Position numbers and translations under genes: made by a program
NCBI RefSeq assembly: GCF_009789675.1
Contig: NZ_CP046915.1
Location: 1,302,001 to 1,366,000, forward strand
Direction of reading: 5' to 3'
From: Paraburkholderia acidisoli
GTDB lineage: Bacteria; Pseudomonadota; Gammaproteobacteria; Burkholderiales; Burkholderiaceae
Length of the DNA: 64,000 nucleotides
Shown here: piece after piece, positions 50,701-59,029 of the stretch
Layout of the letters: each line of letters begins with the position of its first letter
How positions within the stretch are numbered: position 1 is the stretch's first letter
The notes under the pieces: model-generated
What the model saw: the letters and a program-made list of their open reading frames with translations, nothing else
Told to the model about the DNA's origin: nothing
Database searches by the model: none

Positions 50701-51427
50701 GGTCGCGACGCCGCTCGACCCGCGGCACCGGCTGGTCACGACCAAGTACAACCCGGCGCGCACCTGGACGGCCGAGAATTCGGTGGGCATCGGCGGCGCG
50801 TATCTGTGCGTGTACGGCATGGAAGGCCCCGGCGGCTATCAGTTCGTGGGCCGCACCTTGCAGATGTGGAATCGCTACCGCCAGAGCGCGGATTTCGCGG
50901 GCCAGCCGTATCTGCTGCGCTTTTTCGACCAGATCCGCTTTTACGAAGTCCCGGCGGACGAACTGCTGCGGATTCGCGCGGACTTTCCGCTCGGGCGCTA
51001 TCCGTTGCGTATCGACGAGACCGAGCTGTCGCTCGCCGACTATCAGGCGTTTCTCGCGCGCGAAGCCGTAAGCATCGACGCGTTCCGCACGCAGCAACGC
51101 GCCGCGTTCCAGGCCGAACGCGAGCGCTGGCGCGCAGCGGGCGCCTCCGAGGACGCGCTCGAAGCGCCGCAGGCCGAGCAAGCCGAACTCGCGCCGCTCG
51201 CCGCTGGCGAAACGGCCGTGGAAAGCGAGATCGCGGGCAGCTTGTGGCAGGTGAAAGTCGCCACGGGCGCAACGGTCGCGGCCGGCGACGTACTGCTCGT
51301 GATCGAGTCGATGAAGATGGAGATCGCGGTTTGCGCGCCCTGCGCCGGCACCGTGAGCGCGGTTCATGTCGCGCCAGGCTCGCCGGTGCGCGCGGGCCAA
51401 CGCGTCGCGGTCATTCGCCAGCCCTGA
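47768..51427 (+). CDS. biotin-dependent guanidine/urea carboxylase
   Basis: A 1219-residue multidomain enzyme. Biotin carboxylase occupies about 1-450 ([25 protein letters not shown] ATP grasp, [16 protein letters not shown]); a KipI/KipA-like carboxyltransferase region follows ([26 protein letters not shown] and later [21 protein letters not shown]), and the C-terminal biotin domain has Lys1183 in [11 protein letters not shown]. It carboxylates guanidine or urea with ATP and bicarbonate in the cytoplasm. The riboswitch and deiminase genes in the same operon favour guanidine as the natural substrate. An in-frame 12 bp repeat adds an Ala-Leu-Thr-Asn/His tract at residues 619-638. The next gene starts 3 nt after the stop. 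Confidence 0.94.
   Translation: [1219 protein letters not shown]
49622..49681. repeat. five 12 bp in-frame repeats inside the carboxylase gene
   Basis: GCGCTGACCAAT is repeated five times (copies 3-5 vary at one or two bases: GCGCTAACCAAT, then GCGCTGACCCAC twice), encoding [20 protein letters not shown]. It falls in a linker between a conserved strand segment and [15 protein letters not shown], so copy number may vary without disrupting the fold. Confidence 0.9.
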
Positions 51428-51444
51428 ACATGGAAGCCACCCAC

Positions 51445-52884
51445 ATGCCCTCGTTCGATCTGCGTCTTGCCACGCTGCGCGCCGCTTATCGCGCGGGAAC
51501 GCTCACGCCGCGCGCGCTCGTGGCCGGTTTGCGCAACCAGGCCGCGGCCCTCAACGCCGAATTCAACCTGTTCATTCATCTGCTCAGCGAGGCGGAACTC
51601 GCGCCTTACCTCGAACGGCTCGACACGCTCGACATCGACACGTTGCCGCTGTACGGCATTCCGTTCGCGATCAAGGACAACATCGACCTCGCGGGCATTC
51701 CCACCACGGCCGCGTGCCCCGCCTTCGCCTATACGCCGAAGCAGTCGGCGACGCTCGTCGCGCGGCTCATCGAACTCGGCGCGATCCCGCTCGGCAAGAC
51801 CAACCTCGACCAGTTCGCGACGGGCCTCAACGGCACGCGCTCGCCTTACGGGGCGTGCCGCAACAGCGTGCATCCCGGGTATCCCGCGGGCGGCTCGAGT
51901 GCCGGGTCGTCGCTGGCGGTGGCGCTCGGCGTGGCCAGCTTCGCGCTCGGCACCGACACCGCCGGTTCGGGGCGCGTACCGGCCGCGCTCAACAATCTCG
52001 TCGGCCTCAAACCGAGCAAAGGCTTGCTGTCGGCGGCGGGCGTCGTACCCGCGTGCCGTACGCTCGACTGCGTGACGTTCTTCACGGCCACCGCCGCGGA
52101 AGCGAGCGCGCTGCTTGAGCTGAGCGCGCAGTTCGATCCGCGCGATGCGTACAGCCGCCGCAATCCGCAAGAGAACACGGCACGCGCGTTCGCGACGCCC
52201 GCGGCATTTCGCTTCGGCGTGCCGTCGCAACTGGAATTCGCGGGCTGCGCCGAAAGCCCGGCGCTGTTCGCGCAGGCGCGCGCGATGCTGGAAGCGGCGG
52301 GCGGCGCAGCGGTCGAAATCGACTTCGCGCCCTTTGTGGAGGCGGCGCGGCTGCTCTATCAGGGTCCGTGGGTCGCGGAACGCTACAGCGTGATCGGTGA
52401 CTTGATTCGCGCCACGCCCGACGCGGTCCTGCCCGTGATTCGCGAGGTGCTCGCGAAGGCGCCGGAGGCCAGCGCGGTCGACCTGTTCCGCGCGCAATAC
52501 CGCCTGCAAGCGCTCAAAGCCGCCTGCGACGCCGCGCTCGACACGCTCGATTTCGTGCTGACGCCCACGTATCCGCGCCCGGTCACGCTCGCCGAACTCG
52601 CCCGCGACGCCATCGCACCGAATTCGCTGCTCGGCTATTACACGAACTTCATGAACCTGCTGGACTACGCGGCGGTGGCCGTGCCCACCGGCACGATGCG
52701 CAACGGCCTGCCGTGGGGCGTGACGGTATTCGGCCGCGCGTTCACCGACCAGGCGCTGCTGGGCGTTGCCGACCTGCTGCAGCGTCGCAACGGCATTCGG
52801 CTCGTAGGCGGCAGCACCGTCGAGCCGGGCGAGCGCCCATGCCCGCCGGGCGTTGCGCCGGCGCCGGCCCGCCGGTCTGCCTGA
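51445..52884 (+). CDS. atzF: allophanate hydrolase, amidase domain only
   Basis: A 479-residue amidase-signature enzyme with the triad Lys77 (IKDN), Ser151 (GGSSAGSS) and Ser175 (DTAGSGR), spaced 74 and 24 residues as in AtzF. It hydrolyses allophanate to ammonia and CO2, finishing guanidine breakdown. AtzF proteins are about 600 residues with a C-terminal domain; this one stops after the amidase domain with a short Pro/Arg-rich tail. The ATG at 51445 is chosen because GGAAG lies 8 nt upstream; an ATG at 51430 would add five residues. It follows the carboxylase by a few bases and ends 16 bp from a convergent regulator gene. Confidence 0.9.
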   Translation: MPSFDLRLATLRAAYRAGTLTPRALVAGLRNQAAALNAEFNLFIHLLSEAELAPYLERLDTLDIDTLPLYGIPFAIKDNIDLAGIPTTAACPAFAYTPKQSATLVARLIELGAIPLGKTNLDQFATGLNGTRSPYGACRNSVHPGYPAGGSSAGSSLAVALGVASFALGTDTAGSGRVPAALNNLVGLKPSKGLLSAAGVVPACRTLDCVTFFTATAAEASALLELSAQFDPRDAYSRRNPQENTARAFATPAAFRFGVPSQLEFAGCAESPALFAQARAMLEAAGGAAVEIDFAPFVEAARLLYQGPWVAERYSVIGDLIRATPDAVLPVIREVLAKAPEASAVDLFRAQYRLQALKAACDAALDTLDFVLTPTYPRPVTLAELARDAIAPNSLLGYYTNFMNLLDYAAVAVPTGTMRNGLPWGVTVFGRAFTDQALLGVADLLQRRNGIRLVGGSTVEPGERPCPPGVAPAPARRSA

Positions 52885-52900
52885 CGACGCGAACCGGGAG

Positions 52901-53770
52901 TCAGTCCGAGTACTTCTTGATCAGCCGGCGTAGTTCGTGCTCCGCCTGGGCACCCTTGAGCGACGTCTGCCACAACGTATTGGTCAGATGGTCGTGCTTG
53001 TCGAGCGCTTCCGGGTCTTCGGTGATGGTGCCCACGCCGTAGCGCAAATTGGTCGGCTGGCCGATCCGGAACGGGCTGTTCACGAGATAGCGGCGGCCGT
53101 CCGCATGAATGATCTGATAGCCCGATGTCGGCAAGGGCTGCGTCGTCAGGCCGATCTGCACGTGCATGGGCGGCGAAACGATCAGGTCCGCCATGTGGCT
53201 GATCTCGCGCGCGGCCTCGCGGCGAAGTTCGGCGCGCTCCGCATACGGCTTGTCGGCGGTCACGGCCAGGCCGTTCGCCAGATAGCGCTCGATGCTGCTC
53301 AGCGGCACGATATTGACCATTGCCGGCTGCCGGAACCGGAAGATCGCCTTGCGCCGCTCCAGCACCTGCAGGAGCCGCTTGCCCTCCTCGGGCGTGAGCG
53401 GGTCGAGATCCTGCGGATCGTGCAGGCTGCGGGCGAGCGAGCGGTCGTAGCCCGGCGAGCTCAGCACGTAGATCAGCGGGCCGAACACGACCGACACGCG
53501 GTCCGCCTTCTCCTCCAGACTGGCGACCCGCTCGAAGAACCGGAAGCCGTCGGTCAGATATTCCGCGCCCAGACCCAGCAGCGTGCTCGGCGACATGCCG
53601 TACACGCGCGCGAACTTCTCCAGCGTCTCGAGCTTGACGATGTTGCCCGACTCGTAGCGGTGCAATAACGCCCGCGACACGCCGATCGCTTCGGCCACTT
53701 CGTCGGCCGTCATTTTCATCTGCTGGCGATGCCATTTCAGGCGTTCGCCGATGGCGCGGAAACTTTCCAT
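52901..53770 (-). CDS. XRE-family transcriptional regulator with large C-terminal domain
   Basis: A 289-residue regulator. Residues about 8-62 are a Cro/C1-type HTH (RLKWHRQQMKMTADEVAEAIGVSRALLHRYESG), joined to a roughly 200-residue domain I do not recognise (FGPLIYVLSSPGYDRSLARSL, IQIIHADGRRYLVNSPFRIGQ-like stretch). GAGG lies 8 nt upstream of the ATG at 53770. It is divergent from the alpha/beta-hydrolase operon across 136 bp that includes an AT-rich tract (ATAAAAAGACGTCAAATAAC) likely to contain the promoter and its operator. It probably controls the transport/amidohydrolase operon and not the guanidine operon, which ends convergently with it. Confidence 0.85.
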   Translation of the reverse strand: MESFRAIGERLKWHRQQMKMTADEVAEAIGVSRALLHRYESGNIVKLETLEKFARVYGMSPSTLLGLGAEYLTDGFRFFERVASLEEKADRVSVVFGPLIYVLSSPGYDRSLARSLHDPQDLDPLTPEEGKRLLQVLERRKAIFRFRQPAMVNIVPLSSIERYLANGLAVTADKPYAERAELRREAAREISHMADLIVSPPMHVQIGLTTQPLPTSGYQIIHADGRRYLVNSPFRIGQPTNLRYGVGTITEDPEALDKHDHLTNTLWQTSLKGAQAEHELRRLIKKYSD

Positions 53771-53906
53771 GGGGATGCCTCGGACTGCGAGAACCAGTGA
53801 CTCAAAAAAGTTACATTGGTCATAAAAAGACGTCAAATAACAAAAATGAGCGTTGGCCCGCCCATTTTGCCGCCGGATACTGGGTTCATCCAACCAGGAG
53901 AACTTC

Positions 53907-54686
53907 ATGCCCATCATCCGACTCGACGGCGCCCGCGTTCACTACACGGACAGCGGCGGCACCGGCCGCCCGGTCATCTTCCTTCACGGCGGCTTCGGCA
54001 GTTCGTCGGAACTCTGGCAGCGCACGGTCGACGCGCTGCCGCCCGGTTTCCGCGGCCTCGCCATCGACAACTTCCTGCGCTCCGACGCGCCGCCCGACGG
54101 CTTCACGATCGAAGCGCTCGCGCGCCGCGTGGCCGCCTTCATCGACCGGCTCGAACTGGACAAGCCGATCGTGGTCGGCCATTCGATGGGCGGCGTCGTC
54201 ACGCAGATGACCGCGGTGCGCTACCAGGAAAAGCTCGGCGGCATCGTGCTGGTCTGCACCGGCCCTTCGATGACCAATCACGCGCTCGGCCGCGCCCTGC
54301 TCGCGCAACTCGAAAACGACGGCATCGAAACGATGCGCGAGATCAGCGCTCACTGGTTCCGCGAACTGCCCCAGCCGTTCTTCGAAGGCTACGTGGAGCG
54401 CGCCAAGGCCGCGCCGCTCTCGGCCATGATCGACATCCAGGCGTCGCTGATCGAAACCGACATGCGTCCGCATCTGCCGGGCGTGAAGCTGCCGGCGCTC
54501 GTGGTGTGGGGCGCGCACGACGCGGGCCGCACGATGGAACACATGCACCGCCTGCTCGAAGGGCTCGCCAACAGCAAGCTCGCCGAGATGACCGAGAGCG
54601 GTCACTCGCCCATGCTGGAAACCCCTGCCGCGTTCGACGAGGCGTTCCACGCCTTCCTGAAGTCCATTCCGGAGTCCGCACGATGA
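53907..54686 (+). CDS. alpha/beta-hydrolase-fold protein
   Basis: A 259-residue hydrolase. VIFLHGGFGSSSELW forms the oxyanion HG motif, VVGHSMGGVV the nucleophile elbow with Ser, VVWGAHDAGRTMEHM the acid position and ESGHSPMLE the catalytic His, so the triad is complete. There is no signal peptide. AGGAG is 6 nt upstream of the ATG. It is the first gene of the operon and overlaps the binding-protein gene (ATGA). With the M20 amidohydrolase downstream, it probably hydrolyses an ester, lactone or amide of the imported compound. The substrate is unknown. Confidence 0.88.
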   Translation: MPIIRLDGARVHYTDSGGTGRPVIFLHGGFGSSSELWQRTVDALPPGFRGLAIDNFLRSDAPPDGFTIEALARRVAAFIDRLELDKPIVVGHSMGGVVTQMTAVRYQEKLGGIVLVCTGPSMTNHALGRALLAQLENDGIETMREISAHWFRELPQPFFEGYVERAKAAPLSAMIDIQASLIETDMRPHLPGVKLPALVVWGAHDAGRTMEHMHRLLEGLANSKLAEMTESGHSPMLETPAAFDEAFHAFLKSIPESAR

Positions 54687-55489
54687 GTCTCTCCACCTCC
54701 CTCAAGCGCCGCGTGAGCGCGGCAGTGTTGTCGATCGCCGGCCTGAGCGCCGTGCTGGGCCTCGCGTCGAACGCGCAGGCCGACACGCTCGGCGACATTA
54801 AAAAGGCGGGCGTGATTCGCGTGGCGGTGCCGCAGGACTACGCACCGTTCGGCTCGGCCGGCAGCGACATGCAACTGCATGGCTATGACGTCGAAGTCGC
54901 GAAACTGACCGCGGCCGCGCTGCACGTGAAGCTGGAAATCGTGCCGGTGACGATGGCCAACAAGATCCCGTACCTGCTGACGAACAAGGTGGATCTCGTC
55001 CTCAATCTCGGCAAGAATCCGCAGCGCGCCGAGGTGATCGATTTCACCGCGCCGTACGCGCCTTACTACACGGCCATATTCGGCCCGCAAGCCGAGGCGC
55101 TGCCGGACGTGGGCGCGTTGAAGGGCAAGAAGATCGGCGTCGTGACGGGCTCGCAGGAAGACCTCTTCATCACGAAGAATGCGCCGGCCGGCACGTTGTT
55201 CTCGCGCTACCAAGACAACAGCTCGGCGGTGGCGGGTTTCCTGTCGGGGCAGACCGAATTCCTCGCCACGGGCAACATCGTGGGTGCGAAGCTGCTGGCC
55301 GATAACCCGCAGAAGCACTTCGCGCAGAAGCTGCTGCTCATGGATTCGCCGGTCTGCGCCGCGGTTCGCAAAGGCGATGCGCCCATGCTCGAAGCCGTCA
55401 ACGCCATCTTTGCCGCGCAGAAGTCCAGCGGCCAGCTCGACACGCTGTCGCGCCAGTGGCTCAAGCAGCCGCTCGACGTGAAGCCCTGA
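54683..55489 (+). CDS. polar amino-acid-type ABC substrate-binding protein
   Basis: A 268-residue periplasmic protein of the family 3 (His/Gln/Glu) type with a signal peptide (RRVSAAVLSIAGLSAVLGLASNAQA, cleavage near residue 33). ADTLGDIKKAGVIRVAVPQDYAPFG, LHGYDVEVAKLTAAAL and the late LDTLSRQWLKQPLDV are typical features. Its start overlaps the stop of the alpha/beta-hydrolase gene by 4 nt. It supplies the permease pair and ATPase encoded next. Confidence 0.9.
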   Translation: MSLSTSLKRRVSAAVLSIAGLSAVLGLASNAQADTLGDIKKAGVIRVAVPQDYAPFGSAGSDMQLHGYDVEVAKLTAAALHVKLEIVPVTMANKIPYLLTNKVDLVLNLGKNPQRAEVIDFTAPYAPYYTAIFGPQAEALPDVGALKGKKIGVVTGSQEDLFITKNAPAGTLFSRYQDNSSAVAGFLSGQTEFLATGNIVGAKLLADNPQKHFAQKLLLMDSPVCAAVRKGDAPMLEAVNAIFAAQKSSGQLDTLSRQWLKQPLDVKP

Positions 55490-55628
55490 GCCCCGCGCCT
55501 TTCGCTCCGAGCCTTCAACCTGGAAAGGCGCGCCGCCGAACCCGTTGGGCGACACCGTCTCGTGCCCCGCCGCGTCATGAGACGGTGACGCGCCCGTCCA
55601 TCGCATCTCGATCCCGAGAGCTTCGATC

Positions 55629-56357
55629 ATGTCCTATCAATTCGATTTCGGCGCAATCGCGCCGTATCTGCCCCTGCTCGCCCAAGGCGTGGCGACGACG
55701 CTGGCCGTCAGCGTCGCCGGCGGTTTCGGCGGATTCGTGCTGAGCATCGCCGGTGCGTGGATGCATGCGGAAGGCAGGCCCTGGGCCCGGATGGCGACGC
55801 GCGCGTATGTGGAAATCTTTCGCAACACGCCGTTCCTGATTCAACTGTTCTTCATCTTCTTCGGCCTGCCGCAACTGCACGTGAAACTCGACGCGATCGA
55901 AGCCTCGCTGCTCGCGGTCACCGTCAACTTCGGCGCCTATGGCACCGAAATCTTGCGCAGCGCCATGGCGGCGACGCCGCGCGGTCAGCATGAAGCCGGC
56001 GCGAGTCTCGCCATGACGCGCTTCCAGATCTTCCGTTACGTGCTGCTGCGACCCGCGTTGCAGAAGGTCTGGCCGGCCCTCACGAGCCAGTTCATCATCA
56101 TGATGCTCACGACCTCCGTGTGCTCGCAGATCACCTTGAACGACATTTCGCACGCCGCGGACTTCATTCAGGGCCGCACGTTCCGCGCGTTCGAAACCTA
56201 CGCGAGCGCCACGCTCACATATTTGCTGCTCGCCATCGTCTTGCGCCATGCGCTGCACGCGATCGGCAAACGCTTCGTGATCGCACGTATCACGCCGCGC
56301 TCGCCCGGGCAGCCGGCGCGCCGCATCGCGGCCCGCGCAACCCACCCGGCGAGGTAA
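55629..56357 (+). CDS. polar amino-acid-type ABC permease
   Basis: A 242-residue membrane protein with about five helices. FRNTPFLIQLFFIFFGLPQ and GAYGTEILRSAMAATPRGQHEAGASLAMTRFQIFRYVLLRPAL are the ABC-permease signatures of the HisMQ/GlnP group. The C-terminal tail is basic. It is paired with the frameshifted permease that starts 7 bp downstream. Confidence 0.9.
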   Translation: MSYQFDFGAIAPYLPLLAQGVATTLAVSVAGGFGGFVLSIAGAWMHAEGRPWARMATRAYVEIFRNTPFLIQLFFIFFGLPQLHVKLDAIEASLLAVTVNFGAYGTEILRSAMAATPRGQHEAGASLAMTRFQIFRYVLLRPALQKVWPALTSQFIIMMLTTSVCSQITLNDISHAADFIQGRTFRAFETYASATLTYLLLAIVLRHALHAIGKRFVIARITPRSPGQPARRIAARATHPAR

Positions 56358-56363
56358 CGCGTC

Positions 56364-57012
56364 ATGGACTTCACGTTCTGGGACATCCTGCGCGCGCTGC
56401 TCGCCTCGCTGGACCGCGCTGCTCTCGCTCGTCGCCTTTCTCTTTGGCGGCGCCCTCGCGCTCGCGGTCATGGGGCTGCGGCTTTCGTCGGCGAAGACCG
56501 CGCGGAGCGTGGCAGTGGCCTTCATCGAACTGTTTCAGGGTACGCCGCTCCTGATGCAGTTGTTCATCGTGTTCTTCGGCATTGCCCTGTTCGGCTTCGA
56601 CGTGCCCGCGTGGTGCGCGGCGGGAATCGCCGTCTCGCTGTGGTCGGCGGCGTTCCTCGCGGAAATCTGGCGCGGCTGCATCGAGGCCGTGCCGCGCGGA
56701 CAGTGGGAGTCGTCCGCTTCGCTCGCCATGACCCGCGTCCAGCAATACCGCTACATCGTGCTGCCGCAGGCCTGCCGTCTCGCGATTGCCCCCACGGTCG
56801 GCTTCTGCGTGCAGATCGTCAAGAACACTTCCGTCACCTCGATCATCGGCTTCGTCGAACTCACCAAGGCGGGCGCGATGATCAGCAATACGACGTTTCG
56901 GCCACTCGAAACCTTCGGGCTCGTCGCCTTGCTGTACTTCCTGCTGTGCTGGCCGCTTTCGGCACTGAGCCGTCATCTGGAGAACCATTTCCATGCCCCT
57001 TATCGCAATTGA
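56364..57012 (+). pseudogene. second polar amino-acid-type ABC permease, frameshifted
   Basis: The frame opened by the ATG at 56364 reads MDFTFWDILRALLASL, a normal first helix start, and then loses sense. From 56410 the +1 frame continues WTALLSLVAFLFGGALALAVMGLRL and runs to 57012 with FQGTPLLMQLFIVFFGIALF and AEIWRGCIEAVPRGQWESSASLAMTRVQQYRY, all normal permease motifs. One extra base or two (or five) missing bases near 56409 explain it. An internal ATG at 56470 could make a product without the first helix, which is unlikely to work. If the base is a sequencing error the gene is intact; otherwise the importer lacks one permease subunit. Confidence 0.85.
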
Positions 57013-57727
57013 CCGGATCACGAAGCGCTTCGGCGAAAACGAAGTGCTCAAAGGCATCGATCTGAATATCGGCCAGGGCGAAGTCATTTCGCTGATCGGC
57101 AGAAGCGGCTCGGGCAAGAGCACGCTCCTGCGCTGCATCAACGGACTGGAAACGATCGACGGCGGCACGATCGACGTCGCGGGCACACGCCTGTCCGCCG
57201 ACGCGGCGGCGCTCAGGCAACTGCGGCTCGAAGTCGGCATGATCTTCCAGCAGTTCAACCTGTTTCCACATCTCACCGTGGGGCGCAACGTGATGCTCGC
57301 ACCGATGATCGTGCAAGGCATGAAGCCCGCGCAGGCGCGCGAACAGGCGGCGCTTCAGCTGGAACGTGTCGGCCTCGCCAGCAAGTTCGACGCGTATCCG
57401 GATCAACTGTCCGGCGGGCAGCAGCAGCGCGTGGCGATTGCGCGCGCGCTGTGCATGTCGCCCAAAGCCTTGTTGTGCGACGAGATCACCTCGGCGCTCG
57501 ACCCGGAACTCGTGCAGGAAGTGCTCGCCGTGGTGAAGCAACTCGCGGCGGGCGGCATGACGCTCGTGATGGTCACGCACGAAATGCGATTCGCGCGCGA
57601 GGTCTGCGATCGCGTGGTTTTCCTGCATCAGGGACGCATACACGAAAGCGGTTCGCCCGACGCGCTCTTCAACCGCCCCCAGACCGACGAACTGCGCCAG
57701 TTCCTCGCGGCGGCCCATCAAGCCTAG
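56993..57727 (+). CDS. polar amino-acid-type ABC ATPase (GlnQ/HisP type)
   Basis: A 244-residue ATPase with Walker A GRSGSGKSTLL, Q-loop MIFQQFNLFPHLTV, signature LSGGQQQRVAIARAL, Walker B ALLCDEITSALD and switch His in VTHEMRFAR. The Asp-Glu-Ile-Thr variant of Walker B (instead of DEPT) is a minor oddity common in this subfamily. It overlaps the frameshifted permease frame by 20 nt and is followed by the amidohydrolase gene after 10 bp. Confidence 0.92.
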   Translation: MPLIAIDRITKRFGENEVLKGIDLNIGQGEVISLIGRSGSGKSTLLRCINGLETIDGGTIDVAGTRLSADAAALRQLRLEVGMIFQQFNLFPHLTVGRNVMLAPMIVQGMKPAQAREQAALQLERVGLASKFDAYPDQLSGGQQQRVAIARALCMSPKALLCDEITSALDPELVQEVLAVVKQLAAGGMTLVMVTHEMRFAREVCDRVVFLHQGRIHESGSPDALFNRPQTDELRQFLAAAHQA

Positions 57728-57737
57728 GCGCACCCTC

Positions 57738-58994
57738 ATGAAAGCAACGGCTCATTACGCGCACATCGCGCAAGCGCTTTTCGACTCGGTGCGCGCGGCA
57801 ACGGCCGGACGGCTCGGCGTGACGCGCGACTCGTACGGCGCCGGTGAAAGCCGCGGGATCGGCGTGCTGACGCAGTTCGCCCAGCAGCAAGGTATCGCGA
57901 CACAGGTCGATCGCGCGGGCAACGTCACTTTCTCGCTCGCCGACGACACGCGCGATCGACCCGTGTTGTGCGGATCGCACCTGGACTCCGTGCCCGAGGG
58001 CGGCAATTTCGACGGCCTCGCGGGCGTGGTCGCCGGCCTGCTCTGTCTGATGCGGCAGCGCGACGAGGGACGGCGCGGCGCGCATCCGCTCCATGTGCTG
58101 GCATTGCGCGGCGAGGAAAGCGCGTGGTTCGGCAAAGCGTATCTCGGTTCGAGCGCCCTCTTCGGCCGCCTGCCGCGAGCGCTGCTGGATGCGCGCCATC
58201 GCTCGACGGGTGCGACGCTCGCCGCCTGCATGCGCGAAGTCGGTGCCGACGTCGAAGCCATTGCCGCCGGCGAGGTCCTGCTCGACGCGAATCACGCGGC
58301 CGGTTACATCGAACTGCATATCGAGCAGGGCGCGTTGCTCGACGACGCACAGCAGTCCGTCGCCATCGTGCCGTCGATCCGCGGCAACGTGCGCTACCGC
58401 AACGTACGCTGCATCGGCGAGCCGGGCCATTCGGGCGCCGTGCCGCGCGAGCGCCGCCACGATGCGGTCTTCGCGGCCGCCCACGTGGTCGGCGCACTCG
58501 ACGAGTACTGGAAGCAGGAACTCGCTCAGGGCGCCGACCTCGTGATCACCTGCGGCGTGTTCGGCACGCGCGCGGAAGAACACGCGATTTCACGCATTCC
58601 CGGCGAAGTCGACTTCAGCTTCGAGGCCCGCAGCGCCGACCCGCAAGTGCTGACACGCGTGCTCGACGTCTTCGAACGGACGCTGGCCGACACCACCGCC
58701 TCGCATGGCGTGCGGTTCGAAACGGGCACGCTGTTGCAGACCGCGCCCGCAACGATGGATGCAGGCTGGATCGCGTTGCTCGAGCAAAATGCCCGCGCAT
58801 TGAATCTGAGCGCGCCGCGTTTGCCCAGTGGTGCGGGGCACGACGCCGCGATGTTCGCCGAAGCGGGCATTCGCAGCGCGATGATCTTCGTTCGGAACCA
58901 GCATGGTTCGCACAATCCCGACGAGTCGATGCGTCTCGTCGATTTCATGGACGGCGTCGAGTTGCTGTACGAAAGCCTCGATGCGTTCGTCTGA
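57738..58994 (+). CDS. M20 family Zn-dependent amidohydrolase (allantoate/N-carbamoyl-amino-acid type)
   Basis: A 418-residue metallo-hydrolase. GSHLDSVPEGGNFDGLAG holds the first zinc His and the bridging Asp, LRGEESAWFG the catalytic glutamates and IELHIEQG and PSGAGHDAAM the later ligands, as in N-carbamoyl-L-amino-acid hydrolases (AmaB/HyuC) and allantoate amidohydrolase. It acts in the cytoplasm as a dimer. Being last in an operon with an amino-acid-type ABC importer and an alpha/beta hydrolase, it may release ammonia and CO2 or an amino acid from a ureido or amide compound. The substrate is unassigned. Confidence 0.9.
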   Translation: MKATAHYAHIAQALFDSVRAATAGRLGVTRDSYGAGESRGIGVLTQFAQQQGIATQVDRAGNVTFSLADDTRDRPVLCGSHLDSVPEGGNFDGLAGVVAGLLCLMRQRDEGRRGAHPLHVLALRGEESAWFGKAYLGSSALFGRLPRALLDARHRSTGATLAACMREVGADVEAIAAGEVLLDANHAAGYIELHIEQGALLDDAQQSVAIVPSIRGNVRYRNVRCIGEPGHSGAVPRERRHDAVFAAAHVVGALDEYWKQELAQGADLVITCGVFGTRAEEHAISRIPGEVDFSFEARSADPQVLTRVLDVFERTLADTTASHGVRFETGTLLQTAPATMDAGWIALLEQNARALNLSAPRLPSGAGHDAAMFAEAGIRSAMIFVRNQHGSHNPDESMRLVDFMDGVELLYESLDAFV

Positions 58995-59029
58995 CCGTCA
59001 CGACCGACGGCACTTTTTGGAGAGGAAAA

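Noticed and set aside
47809..51420. very long frame in register with the allophanate hydrolase, suggesting a fusion with the carboxylase region
   Set aside because: The part before 51430 is an alternative frame of the carboxylase gene and is Arg-rich nonsense; only the amidase part is real.
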